Shown: positions 20,933 through 32,455 of the stretch, piece after piece
Layout of the letters: each line of letters opens with the position of its first letter
Position numbering within the stretch: position 1 is the stretch's first letter
NCBI GenBank assembly: GCA_018806985.1
Contig: JADANN010000461.1
Span: forward strand, 3,619,276 to 3,683,275
DNA length: 64,000 bases
Direction of reading: 5' to 3'
Origin: Angiostrongylus vasorum
Lineage: Eukaryota > Nematoda > Chromadorea > Rhabditida > Metastrongylidae
Notes under the pieces: generated by a model
What the model was told of the DNA's origin: nothing
Databases searched by the model: none
Seen by the model: only the letters and a program-made list of their open reading frames with translations
Made by a program: the position numbers and the translations under genes

Positions 20933-23900
20933 ATGAATCAAGATCGGGTTGAATTTAACACGACGAAGTCTGATAGTTACAACAACATTCCTGTCCTGCA
21001 GTTTTTACCACCAACCGACGAACCATCACAGTTTGCACTGGCAATTTCTGTAACTCTGATCGGTTGCCTCATAGTCGCGATTTGTGGTAATGCTAGCCAA
21101 ATGGTGTTGCAGGTATGGTATTTTTTTTGTTACACTAATAGTTGAGCGCTATAAGTCTAGTGAAAATAAGAACGGATACGGCAGCAATTGAGATAGCGAC
21201 AGTAAGTGCCTGTGTGGCAAATAAAGTATCTTCATTGCAATAAATGGTTCTCTATTATTACTTACATAGCGTGACTTCTTAACATAGCACTAAAATGGTA
21301 CTCGTTGGCGCAAAGTCCTCTTTGAACTCCATTCATTGTCAGCACTGATGAACAAACCCATCTTATGACAGCCTTCTTCAAATTACATTATTGTCTTAGA
21401 CTAAATGTAATTTGTCGACGAGTTCGTAGATGAGGCAGAATTTTGGTAGCTGTTCAAAATGATGCTGGTCGATGCTGCGGACCTTAATAATTTTGATTTC
21501 TATACTAATTTAATAAAACTAGCTAAAACGATGGCGTTAATAATAAAGAAAAATTGAATTCGGATGTTGTTCAGCGTTTCACTTCCGTGTTTGGTGGATT
21601 ATCTGCAATGTCGTCAACACATTGGGCCGTATGAGCTATATATGAGTCACAAGTGACCGAAATTAATTCATCGTTTCAGATAAAGCAAGCAATTCCCAGC
21701 TTACAGAGTCCTATTAACTGTAATAAATAAAGGAACCAGAGACTGAGCTGAGAAATAACTGAGAAACAGGCGAAAGGACGGACCCACATGGTGTGATGGT
21801 GGAGGCGCTTGCCCCCAGAAAGGATAATAGCGCGTTCGCTCCCTACCGCAAACAGGTGCGGTCCGGAGTCTTGCAAACATCTCAGCATCAGTGTGGTTGT
21901 ATCACACGTAGTATCCTGCCATGAACATTAACAAAACCATTAGAATCCAAAGATATTTGCGAACAACTTGCAGTTCTATTTTATGCTAGAAAGACAAAGT
22001 TCTGATATTTTGAAGTCGATGATTTGTCTTTCAAATTTTTTTTCCGTTGATGATCTGCGCAATGTCGTTCAGCAAAATGTGATGATTTTAAGTTATTATT
22101 TACTGCCTACTCTTTTTAACGCCAGGGTATGTATTGCGAAATATGACTTTTAATGATGCTGAGATATTTGCAAAACTCCGGACCGCAGGTGTCTGCGGTA
22201 GGGAACGAACGCGCTATTGTCCTTTCCGGGGAGGAACGCATTCACCACCACACTATGCCGGTCCTTCGTTTCGCCTGTCTCTCAGCTAGTTCATTGTCTC
22301 AGATTATAACTACAGCCTCTGTTAAACTGGGTTCGTTGCCTATTTGGGCTCCCCATATCAATCCCGCTGACGGGTGATTGCTGATGGCAAAAAGATCGAT
22401 AGAACTAGCTGAGAGACTGGCGAAACGAGGGACCCGCGTGGTGTGGTGGTGAAAGCGTTACTCCCCGGAGAGGCAATAGCGCGTTCGTTCCCCACCGCAG
22501 ACACCTGCGGTCCGGAGATTTTGCAAATATCTCAGCATCATTAAAAATGTGATGATGTTGCGAATGTTGAGACAACAATTCCCACACTGATGTTCGCTCT
22601 ATTAAGAATTTGAATTTTGCTAAAAGTCCAAAAAATTTGACCCTTAAAAGACTTGAAAATGAGAATAACAATTTAGCAAAATTAAGTCGACTACGTTATT
22701 ATAATGACAACGCGCACTCCATATTTATAAGTACGTCAAGTCCTCAAGTTCTCAAGCACTTTTGTTATTGTAGATGCAGCGTTGTTCTGAGTGGTTAATC
22801 ATGAAGTGTTTCAAGAGGGCAAGGGCTTCGTTTGTCACTATGGTCTAACAAAACATCTTTTTTTTCTGGTTAGTGTCTATAAATAGAAGTAATGAAACCC
22901 ACTGGATCAGCTTGAGAATGACGTCATAAACATGAGAAATGACTAAACCCTACGATTTTTTGATGGAAAACACAACATCCTTAGTGGGTTGTCAGAATTA
23001 GAGATAATTAGAGAATGAATGATATAGCTTCAACGAAGCTGAGATATTTGCAAAACTCTGGACCGCAGGTGTCTGCGTGGGGAACGAACGCGCTATTTTT
23101 CCTTTTCGGCGAGTAACGTGTTCACCACCACACATGCGGGTCCTTCGTTTCGCTTTCTCTCAGCTAGTTCAATCGATCTTTTTGCCATCAGCAGTCACCC
23201 GTCAACGGGTTTTTTGCCATCAGCAATCACCCGTTAACGGGATTTTTGCCAACAGCAATCACCCGTCAACGGGATTGAAGATCGATAGAACTAGCTGAGA
23301 GAAAGGCGAAACGAAGGACCCGCATGGTGTGGTGGTGAACACGTTACTCGCCGGAAAGCACAATAACGCGTTCGTTCCCCACCATAGGCACCCGCGGTCC
23401 AGAGTTTTGCAAATGTCTCAGCTTCGTTGAAGTTATATTTCGTAATATACCCTGCCATCAAAAAAGAGTAGGCAGTAAGTAAAAAAAGGTTAAAATGAAT
23501 GAAGTGATAAGTATGAAGTGAAATAAATTGAAGGGAAAGAGAGGTTTTGGCTGACCTATTCTACACACTATATTGGAATTTTTTTCATCTAAGTCTTTTC
23601 TGCGAGGAAGTTTTTCATTGCGATCGAGGGGACCTTGTCCTTAACATGCACACGACAAGGCTAGTCCTTTGACAAACGAGGCAATCGCCTCTTTAATTTC
23701 TCTAAGGCATCACTTAAATCGCAGTTTTTCCTGAAAACCGAATTTAACGGACAAAAAACTGACAAGAGGGCCAAATTTGCGTGAAATCTTGACGCCAACG
23801 AAATTACGAAGATTAGCTACGCCTTTGGACACTTTCTTCACTGCTGAACGGAATTCCAATTCGACTATCGAGTGAAAAAAAGGTATGCAAGCTCCATAAA

Positions 23901-26900
23901 CCCGAACCTCGATCACCTTGTTGGCAGATCTTTAGAGATTTTAGTGATTTTCGTCTCAGTTTGTAAGGTCCTCCATCAGTTGTGAGATGTTTAGTTAAAG
24001 TTGAAAGAGCAACTGACTTTTAGGCGCCTATGAATTGACATCAATGCGGATTTTCTAGCGAATGTTAGTGTCGAGTGCTATCAAGTTTTTGCGCGCTGAC
24101 TAGTCTCTTCTAGATCGTCCTTTTGTCTTGTTATTTGTTATTTTTTATTTAGATCTACACAAGACGAGTGAATCGAAGAACTCTGCCGCAGTGTTTTATT
24201 GCTGTTCTGTTTTTCGTCAACTTTCTGGTAAGCCCATCAGCAGGTTTCGATCGAGTGATATTTTTTCTAAAAGTGTGAAAAAAGATAATTCTAGACATCG
24301 AACTTCAGCCTTTAATAATTCAGTAATCCTGCCTTCACACACTTTGCAATTTGTCGTAGACGTCTTTTTTTTTCAAATATGAGAAAAAAATAACCAATCG
24401 ATATTCACATTATCGTTTAAAATAGTCGAGAATAGTAGGACTTCTTTGGGTACAGCATGCAAAAGGGTACGCAAAAAGTCCATCTTCTAACGAGCTCTTC
24501 ATCGAATTTTTTTCAAGTTTTTCAAATTTTGAATTTTGTCCAGGAACAGAATTGGAAAACCTGTTTGAGGTTTCGAGAACCGACTTTTTTAACCATGGCA
24601 TTACTGATCAATAACTCGTTATTTTCTTGATGACGTCACACGAGGTTGTTAATTTACCGTTTATTTACAGTAGCTGACGCTTCGGCGGATTTCGCTTTCT
24701 ACAAAGCCTAGAATGGTCAAGGCTACTGATTGACTGCAATCAAGTCACCCAACCCCTTAAATATTTCGAGAACCGCCGCAAGAAAAAAAAGCCACAAAGT
24801 CCAAAGTTTTTTTGGCATCGGAAACAAAATAGCCTCTTCACACACTTACCGTTTACTGTGAGCCCTCCACTGAGTCTTTCACGTGGAAGCAAAACCGCAC
24901 CGAGTTCACATAGAGTAATGCGCCTCTCTCATGTCATAAGATCTGTTGGAGATACTGTCTGAGATTATGCATAATAATGAGCTATTCATCTCTGCGATTC
25001 ATTGTTGGATTCTTGGAATTTATCTGGAATGCTTCGGTAATTTTGCGCTTTGAAGTTTTCGATTTCCTGTGTGTGGGTGGTGACTTCTACCTCAAAATCT
25101 TCTTCGTTACGTCTCTTTGTACTCTGCGCACCTGGTAGAGCGTCTGCTTTAAATTTAAGTTTACCGACTACGTGTTTTCTTTGCAGGAACCCACGGTAGT
25201 CCACCCGTTTCGGCAAAGCATTCCTTGCACTCGGTTTACGAGAAATTTGGCAGATCAGAGGGGCGACCGACTCAAATCACTATGGCTCTGAAGGAGGCGA
25301 AAGTGCCGAAACCTCAGCCGAACAAAAGTTTTCCAACGACCTCATCTTAGCTTAATAATCTAGGAAAGTACTTGATACATCAATTGGATCCCTCAAGCCA
25401 TTGATTTGACTAAATGTGCATTCAGTCACCTCTGCGTGCTAGGAATGGGACGGAATGCATGGCGTATCCCCTTGTAGATCGGTTAAGGCTGAACACTTTA
25501 TTTCAATATTTTCCAAATAATATTTGAATTGTGTCGGGTACACAGGTGGTTTTTTTTCGTGCAGTTGTATGCTTACACTCATAACTCGTGCCGATGTGCT
25601 CACTTAGAGTTTTTTGTCTCGGCTAATAATAATTGTTTGCATCCAGATTCCTTTCGCACTGCCGTCGGTGGTTCTGGAGAAATTGGTAGGAATCTGGATG
25701 TTCGGTCAATTGTCATGTAACGCGTATCACATACTTACTGCTGCCGAACGTGTTATCGTACCATGGGGAATAGCAGCACTCCATGCTTCCATTGTTAGTG
25801 CAGTTTTTCTGGTCTGAATTGATATTTTACAAAAAACATTAGCTATTTTAACCGTTGTATTTACCGCCTACTCTTTTTAATGGCAGGGTATCTTGCGAAA
25901 TATAACTCCAATGACGCTGAGATATTTGCAAAACTCCGAACCGCAGGTGTCTGCGGTGAGGAACGAACGCGCTATTGTCCTTTCCGAGGAGTAACCCGTT
26001 CACCACCACACCATGCGGGTCTTTCGTTTCGCCCGTCTCTCAGCTACTTCTATCGATCTCTGCCATCAGCAATCACCCTATTTTGATTAGCTATTTTGCC
26101 GAGAAAAGAAAGGTTTAAAAGGAAATAAGTAGCACTTTTTTTAAAACAACTAGTGTCATGTTAAGGTAATGTTTTTTAACTCGACCGAATCGCTTAACAC
26201 GAATCGAAGGAATGCTTGCGTCTTTCGCTTTCATCGGTCTCCTTCTATTGACACTAACTGTTGCTATTCCACAAGGAATGGCAGCCGAAGTAATTGCTTT
26301 CTTAATTGATTTGTAGTTTTTCTTCGTTTTTTATAGAAACTGAACGTAATTTCCTTGAATACATGAAAAAAGACTGAAATAACTGGAAGAATGGGAACCG
26401 TTCTCGGCTGTATTCGGTGAGATTTGAAATCACCAATGTAACAAGAAACGTCTCCAGGGAAGTGTTTGGTGCTGAGGAAAACTGGGGGAAAAACGGCAAA
26501 AAAAACTATTCGGAATTCAAGAAATGGAATAAAAAAACTGATAGGAGCACGGTCTGTAAGGTCATTCCAGAGTGATAAGAGGGCTTAATTATCTCTCTTC
26601 CCAACTTCCCAACGGTTTATCACCTCATCGTGGCTGGGAGGTGTTCTGGGTGTCGGACCGCGATGTACAGTGGGTGGTATTCGTCCCCTCGGCAGGGTCT
26701 CCCGAGCTGAGAAGGAGTCCAGCATTTCCATCAGGAAGCTTAGCTAAGTGTAAACCAATATCAGGATCCACCACTGTCCTGGTGTCAAAGTCGCATGGTG
26801 GTAAATCCCCCTCTGATCCACAAGAGCTGCGACGGCCTGTCGTGGTGACGACCTGCGGCAGGCTTTGGCCAGGCTGTCCTCGGGATTCCAGGGAACCACA

Positions 26901-29900
26901 ATAGCTTAACCAGCAAATCTCCGAAAAATGGTGATTATGCTGCCCCCTTCCCCCCCAACTAGTGAGGACGGGCCGTTCAAGTACCAAGTAAGTAAGAATT
27001 ATCTCTACAGAAAATATGGTGTAGTTTTGTTAGTGACTGGTAATATTTTCTATAGCGGTGATTTTTTTCCAGTTGAAACTTATACATAAAGATAAAATCG
27101 ACGGTGAACACTACATTATGCTCATACACACTTACCAATGTCTACTCTCGCCCGACTCGAATCCGGCAACGCAACTGATGCGATTCGGATTTGAATTCGT
27201 CGCACCGCTGTCGATATCCATCTATCTTCATGGACACCTGCGATCAAACAATGAGCCGAAGTATCGATTCGCCATTATGAGAAATCTCGTAAGTACAGTG
27301 TTACGATTTTGATTATGGTGTACATCATACACGCCAAACAAAGTTTTTGAAAAACAACTAAATACCCAGAGATTTGAACAATTGCTCGTCTTCATGAGTA
27401 TCCCAAATAGACATGACCCAAGACAGTTTCTATTTGTGTCATTAAATCGCCATCGTTCTGCATGACAGCAGTTTTCCATATTTGCTGAAGACTGCAACCA
27501 TCAAAGTGATTTCCCTGGCAAATCTTTGTTATAACTAATGTTTTGGCACATTCGCATTCATTAGAAATATGGTGATCCGAGTCAAGTGTACACATCAATT
27601 CTTTCTTCTTACGATGTCGGCTCTCGTCTTCGTGATCGAGTCGACATCGAGTCGAACCGAGTGGAGTTGAGCGCGGCGCTGATAAAGCAGTTTTAGTGAA
27701 GTAGGAATGAAGCAGCGTGATTATTCATGCCGAAGTTTGATGAAATTCATTTCTGCAAGCCGTGAAGCGTGTTCAGCAGCATTAGACATTATTGGTCGTG
27801 TTTCAAAGAATGGCTTTCCTATAACCTCTGCATGACTTATCAACGCGTGTTTTTCATTGATAAGCTAACACGAAATTGATGAACAGTTTTATTCGGCTAA
27901 TGCTTCGACGTTTTCGCTTCGTCTTCCTCAGGACCGATGATCTGAGTAGATGACCTGCAGTTGTTCATTCCGATCCGGATCTTCGCGATCGCATCGGATC
28001 GAATCCAGTGGAGCACAGCTTGAATGAAGTAACATCAATTAGCCGTGCTCTTTCACACAGGTCGATTGTTGTTGATAGTGAATGTCCGGTGATAATAACT
28101 GCTTTTTTCGAGGATAATCCATCTTGTAGAAGTCGGTATCATTACCAGCTACCCCAGAGCGTAACAATATTTGAAAAATTGACTTTCCTTTAACCTCGAA
28201 ATGACTAATCAGCATGTTGTGTTCCTCCATTGATAAGCTAGCACGAGGCTGATAAACGACTTAATTCAGCTAACGTTTCGACGTCTTGGTCTTCTCAAGA
28301 GCTGATGATCCGAGTGTTCAGCTGATTGCCTTCATGTAGAAACAACCTTGTAGCTATTCGGTCTACTGGAAAAATTTCTTCATATCTCGGCTTCACTTCA
28401 ACGTCTTTCTTATCCATCTCTAGTCGGCCCTTCATATTATTAAATTTTCGCTTTAGATATGTATTTTATTATATGAACATGATACATATGATGCTGTAAG
28501 ATTCGATCTCGAAGAAGGAGTGCATGCACAGTTTTGGAAACTCCAGTGGAGTCCAAACAGATGTCGTCTACTGGTTGTATTTCAGTAGTTTCTATATGAA
28601 TTTTTTTTAATTTGTAAATTGATCGATTCATCTGCATACAAACCAAAAGTGCTACAAAGCACTGTGGTATGGATGCTTAGTGATTTTTTTCCAGAAACGC
28701 ACATATTGCTTTCCGTCAACTTTGTTTTACCTATTTCCTATCGTTCGTCATCTTCCCTGAACACCTTAAGTCCACTATGTGTTTTCCGTAACTGTAGGGC
28801 CACATGACTTAGTTTGTTCTTCATCACATAGAGGCATCTTCATGAACTCGGCGTTCTCCGGACTTATTCGCACATCTCGCTTTTTCCGCATCTCATTGAA
28901 CTCTTTGAATGTCACCGCCTCTTCGTTTCTATTTTTCGAATCATAAAATGATCATATTTATGCCAACAACAGAACAAATTTTTGATTTTCAACTATTCGA
29001 ACTAATATATCTCCATCGAGAAACTCTGCTGAGAGCAATCCTATGCCCACTGTAAAGTCGCAGAATCGTCCATCTTGATCATCTTCGACTTGGATCCGAG
29101 TTTCTTGCTTGGGGAATTGAGGCGAATTTTTCACATGTTATATTATATATCATATTCATCATTGCCACTAAGTGCGAAGGGTAACTTCAATGGGCGAAAA
29201 CGCGGCGGAAGGGCGCATTAGTGGGTGCCCATTCGAATTGCTCTATAATTAAATGGATTGCTATTTATTTACTGAACTGGATAGCAGGTGACAACATGTA
29301 GTAAGTTAATTCGTTCTAATGCAATGACTTTTTCCTAAAATGCCTGTAGAAATGTCTTAATTTAGGTGTACATTCTCATCATTCACTTCTTATGCAACAT
29401 TTTGTACTATATTCCGGAGAAGAAGTGGGTCAGTACTGCTGTGGAGTCCAAGGCATTTTTACTACCTTTTTTGTAATTAGAGCTATTTTTTGTTCGATTT
29501 AGTGTCAAAATTTAACGTTTATTAACACTTACTAGTTAGGCCACGGCGCGTATGGCGCAGTGGTTGGAGGCGCCACAGCGACACACGTGGAATCGATCCC
29601 CGCGCCCATGGCCCACTTAACGTTCCATCCCTCCGGGACGGCAAATTGGTACCAGGTTGTCTGCGAGGATAGCAGCACTGGCTCGATGCATCGGTAGGCC
29701 ACCGTGAGTCATTGTAAAGGCCAGATATGCATTCAGTCACCTCCAACGATGCTTAATGAAGTCGAATGAATGGCGCCTCCCTCAGGGGATTAATCAACGC
29801 TGAGAGCTTTATCCTTCTTTATCCTTTTGCTAGTTAGGCCGCTTTAAAGATATAGACAATGACTGAAACTTCTGCTTAGCTTGGAAAAAGTCAGAAGATT

Positions 29901-30324
29901 AATTACTTCATCTGAAAACTTCCTGTAGCTTCTTTTCCACAACTTGATTATTCTTTGATAAAAAGGATAGTTTTTGAAATGCTAAAAGATGAGCAAAACT
30001 TAAATTGCAAAGGCTCATAAAAAAAATATGAAAACTTTATGCCATTTCAATTTCAGGGGATAAAAACAACTGTTGGAAAAATAACCAGTCCAATGTACTG
30101 TAAATATTCTTTTAAAACGTTTTTATTCATGTTCTTTTTAGAGCGTTGGGATGGAAGTACTGGACAAACAATCTGACTTAAAGCAACTTCTAGCGTTCCT
30201 CTCGCCGACACTCATCTGGCATCCTCTTGGTCAACTGTCGGGAGTACTCTCGCGGTGTTTCGGACAAAATCGAAGAAGGTCCACGACGTTCTCGAACAAT
30301 CGTAAGACCGACCATGGAATCTGA
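20933..30324 (+). CDS. Seven-transmembrane receptor gene, seven exons, probable frame break in exon 4
   Basis: Exons: 20933-21112, 24153-24227, 25647-25811, about 26166-26289, 27073-27288, 29366-29428 and 30142-30324; all joins are phase 0 where the frame is clear. The product is about 330 aa. TM1 is ALAISVTLIGCLIVAI; the next exon gives the first loop (YTRRVNRR) and TM2; exon 3 gives WMFGQLSCNAY and TM3; exon 4 gives RPNRLTRIEGML and TM4; exon 5 gives the extracellular loop Cys (YQCLLSPDSN) and TM5; exon 6 (VYILIIHFLCNILYYIPEKKW) is TM6; exon 7 gives TM7 (LLAFLSPTLIWHPLGQL) and an Arg/Ser-rich tail. The Cys pair for the loop disulfide is present. The DRY motif and the canonical NPxxY are absent (HPLGQ instead). 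Exon 4: after the only usable AG (26165) a run of six T at 26172-26177 puts TM4 one base out of frame. This is either an assembly homopolymer error or a real lesion. All six introns hold repeat remnants. It looks rhodopsin-like in layout; the subfamily was not identified. Confidence 0.6.
21752..21897. mobile_element. Foldback arm, copy F1
   Basis: GAGAAACAGGCGAAAGGACG through GCGGTCCGGAGTC, ending CTCAGCATCAG. A single arm in the receptor's intron 1. Confidence 0.7.
22094..22547. mobile_element. Foldback element, copy F2, both arms nearly complete
   Basis: The left arm (GCCTACTCTTTTTAACGCCA, GATGCTGAGATATTTGC, CCGCAGGTGTCTGCGG) mirrors the right arm (GACACCTGCGGTCCGGAG, CTCAGCATCATT) around CCGCTGACGGG. 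This is one of the cleanest palindromes in the window, about 225 bp per arm. Confidence 0.85.
23030..23480. mobile_element. Foldback element, copy G, with central minisatellite
   Basis: Arms as in the family. The centre is expanded to three units of about 32 bp between 23180 and 23274 (TTTTGCCATCAGCAATCACC then CGTCAACGGGA), one base or two different between units. Confidence 0.8.
24660..25320 (-). mobile_element. PLE 3' portion between two inverted terminal motifs
   Basis: The left end at 24668-24712 holds a degenerate minus-strand hammerhead-like motif (GGCTTTGTAGAAAGCG, GCCGAAGCGTC). The right end at 25284-25319 holds a plus-strand one (GGCTCTGAAGGAGGCG, GCCGAAACCTC, AGCC). Between them lies a GIY-YIG C-terminal remnant on the minus strand. 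It sits in intron 2 of the receptor gene. Confidence 0.55.
24986..25216 (-). pseudogene. PLE GIY-YIG endonuclease C-terminal remnant
   Basis: The frame contains KRRNEEDFEVEVTTHTQEIE and then a degraded SIPDKFQESNNESQ, the pattern of the PLE C-terminus (HNG-DFEV-V-ILA-E...). The catalytic GIY part is not recognisable here. Decayed. Confidence 0.55.
25400..25510 (+). repeat. SINE S1 3' fragment, copy i
   Basis: TGCATTCAGTCACCTC and GAATGCATGGCGTATCCC belong to the S1 3' body. The head is absent. Confidence 0.5.
25858..26078. mobile_element. Foldback arm, copy H
   Basis: A single left arm, TACCGCCTACTCTTTTTAAT to CCATCAGCAATCACCC, in the receptor's intron 3. Confidence 0.8.
26608..26995 (+). 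repeat. R3 dispersed repeat, copy 4
   Basis: A full copy, CCCAACGGTTTATCACCTCA to GGCCGTTCAAGTACCAAGTA, in the receptor's intron 4. Confidence 0.8.
27895..27934 (-). ncRNA. Hammerhead-like motif, subfamily 2, degenerate
   Basis: Minus strand: GGTC, CTGAGGA, AGACGAAGCGAAAACGTC, GAAGCATT, AGCC. The CTGANGA core is kept; GAAAC is changed to GAAGC. Confidence 0.35.
28268..28304 (-). ncRNA. Hammerhead-like motif, subfamily 2, degenerate
   Basis: Minus strand: AGCT, CTTGAGA (core with an extra T and a lost base), AGACCAAGACGTC with GAC/GTC pairing, GAAAC, GTT, AGCT. Confidence 0.4.
29545..29832 (+). repeat. SINE S1, copy j
   Basis: Full length, head GGCGCGTATGGCGCAGTGG, tail TTTATCCTTCTTTATCC. 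Lies in the last intron of the receptor gene. Confidence 0.8.
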
Positions 30325-30663
30325 CTACTTCCATCTAGTGAATGGTCACTTAGATCGCTGAACATTGTTTTTGTCTACTCCTTAATTATTGCGAGTCCTT
30401 CATTCTGCTCTCGGGTCAGTGCGTGCTATTTGTTTTCCATACTCCCGTCTGTGCTCATTGTATAGAGCTCATTTTTCTGTATGGTAAAACTTTCATTGTT
30501 ATTTCCAGTATTTGAATCTTTTTCCTTTTCTACAGATAATTTCATCGCTTAGTTGTTCGGATGATGTCTCAAGGATTGCAGAACTCTCTGAACCTTCCTG
30601 TACTGAATTTTTGGAATAAGATTCTACGTGAAGACGTAGACCAGACATTCAATGACGTTTCAC

Positions 30664-30669
30664 AATAAA
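30664..30669 (+). terminator. Candidate poly(A) signal of the receptor gene
   Basis: AATAAA 340 bp after the stop codon at 30324, the first canonical hexamer downstream. Confidence 0.45.
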
Positions 30670-31083
30670 AAATGCTGATAAACTTACTAAGGGGAATATT
30701 TCAAGTCGATTTTAACTGCGTCTTTCATCCAAGGAAATTCACGGGAGAGAAGCATCACAAAAATCGAAAGAAGGATAAAGAAAACTGAAGAAAGTACCTT
30801 TGCACTCAAAACGATGTATCCATCCATTTTAATTGGAATCTATCCATTCATTATAGCCGAGATATGGGGAAGTCCCCAGTGAAATCAACAATAGAATAGT
30901 ACTGAAAGATAAGGGATGAGTCGTTCGGCGTTCATCAATCTCTGAGGTGCGGTATTCATTTGACTGCATCCGTGGGGACCGACTGCGTGATTGAATATGT
31001 GTTTGGCGCATTCTTTTGCCCAACCAGTGCCATTAGGAAACACCCGTCAGAGGTAACGACGTGGGGACACAAATCGTCATTGT

Positions 31084-31220
31084 CAAACGCCTCAGTTAAG
31101 CTGAGGCTGGTGGCGAAATCACAATGCTTAACTTTTTATTTACTGCCTATTATTTCTTCACGGCAGGATAGTATGAGAAACACAACCACAACGATGCTGA
31201 GATATTCGCAAAACTTCTAT
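31084..31220. mobile_element. Foldback fragment, copy I
   Basis: TTTATTTACTGCCTATTATT, then CGGCAGGATAGTATGAG and GATGCTGAGATATTCGC. Truncated after 135 bp. Confidence 0.65.
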
Positions 31221-31329
31221 TGTTATTAATGCACTTCTACGAATCATCAGTTCCATCCATACAAACCCGCTAGCAAAGTGTAGTTTGGTCGTAACAGATA
31301 TGTAGTTCCATCGTTTTCTTTCTCAGCAA

Positions 31330-31590
31330 TCGCGGGGTTGTTAAACAACATACGTTTACTTCCATACAATAACACACACAGCACAACCGTAGCTGACTTT
31401 TCGGCAGAATCGCTTTCTTCAGAGCCGCTTTTTTTCACCTCTCTTCCACCGAGAAAGAGCAGCCGCTCAGTGTCGCATATGGTTGACTCGAGAGTGCGAT
31501 TCTGCCAAAAACGTCAGCTACGGTTGTGCTGTATGTGTGTTATTGTATGGAAGCAAACGTATGCTGTTTAACAACTCCGCGATTGCTGAG
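31330..31590. mobile_element. Inverted PLE ends with mirrored hammerhead-like motifs
   Basis: The left arm (31331-31415) and right arm (31494-31580) are mirror images: TATTGTATGGAAGCAAACGT and GTGTGTTATTG appear forward on the right and complemented on the left. The hammerhead-like motif at 31391-31427 (minus) is mirrored by a partial one at 31494-31520 (plus, GCGATTCTGCC, AACGTCAGCT). The spacer is about 75 bp. Confidence 0.6.
31391..31427 (-). ncRNA. Hammerhead-like motif, subfamily 1
   Basis: Minus strand: GCGGCT, CTGAAGA, AAGCGATTCTGC, CGAAAA, GTC, AGCT. The core strands are present; the ACGT palindrome is broken (AAGT). Confidence 0.45.
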
Positions 31591-31765
31591 AAGGAAGACG
31601 ACGATTTTATAACCCAATGCCGAGGTTAATAGAAAGTCGATCCTGGGAACTATGAAGTTTCAATCCCACGTTTGACTTTCTATTAAGTTCGGCATTAATC
31701 AAGTAATTCTTCGAATTCTTGTACAGCAAACACGAGGTGTTACTTTTATTCTTTATTCACGAACA

Positions 31766-31805
31766 AGCTGACGTTTCGACGGATTTCGCCTTCCTCAGAG
31801 CCTGG
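31766..31805 (-). ncRNA. Hammerhead ribozyme-like motif, left PLE edge
   Basis: Minus strand: CCAGGCT, CTGAGGA, AGGCGAAATCCGTC, GAAA, ACGT, C, AGCT. All core positions fit (position 7 may be any base). Stem II can form GGCG/CGTC with a G-U pair. Helix I is AGC/GCT. Confidence 0.6.
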
Positions 31806-32159
31806 AAAGGTCAAGTTGACAGCAATCTATTCGGCCAAACACCACCATAACCAAACAGAGAAAACGCTAAACCAAGATTTCAATCACATTGAACACAGAG
31901 CCTTTACACACACCGCTTTCTATGAGTCTTCCACTAAATATTTCACGTGGAGACCAACCGCACAGAGTTCACATGCAATCGTAATGTACCCATCTCATCA
32001 GAATAACAGGCTTATATACTGCCCAATATCATGCGTGATAATGAGGCATTCTTCCCCGCGGTTCATTTTCGGATTTCTGGAATTGAACCAGAACGCTTGA
32101 GAGCTTTGCGCACTTGTGTTCCCAATTCCCGTGCGAGGATCGTGACCTGTACTTCAAAG

Positions 32160-32455
32160 TCCTCCGCGAGCTCAGGTACAGTTTATCTGATCTCCTGTAA
32201 GGTGTGCGGAGACGAATACAAACGGGTAGACCACTCTGTGTCTGCATAAAAGAACACCTAGTCGGTAAACGTAAACCAAATACCCCCACTAGGCACGCAT
32301 AGGACCCAGAGAAATAACGGAGATTTTAAAGTAGGGGTTACGATCCTCGCGCAGGAATCGAGAACACAAGCGCGCAAAACTCTCGAAGCGTTCTGGATCA
32401 ATTCCAGAAATCCGGAAATGAACTGCAAGGGAAGAATGCCTCATTATCACGCGTG
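32160..32455 (+). pseudogene. PLE GIY-YIG endonuclease remnant
   Basis: GTVYLISCKVCGDEY at about 32175-32218 is the start of the PLE GIY-YIG module. A frameshift follows where the family has IGETGRPLCVRIKEH. A later frame shows VGVTILAQESRTQARKTLEA and FWINSRNPEMNCK, the conserved C-terminal part, then a stop near the palindromic CACGCGTGATA. No reverse transcriptase part was recognised upstream in this copy. Confidence 0.7.

Larger units (their letters stand above)
27805..28330 (-). mobile_element. PLE subfamily 2 terminal fragments, two tandem copies
   Basis: Two minus-oriented units, 27805-27960 and 28165-28330, each with TTTCCTNTAACCTC, GACTNATCANC, GATAAGCTAACACGA or a variant, and then the second hammerhead-like motif. 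They share this layout with 61790-61930. They lie in intron 5 of the receptor gene. Confidence 0.5.

Noticed and set aside
28619..28807. Candidate sixth transmembrane exon of the receptor at 28695
   Set aside because: The only phase-0 frame stops early; the exon at 29366-29428 fits phase, splice sites and length better.
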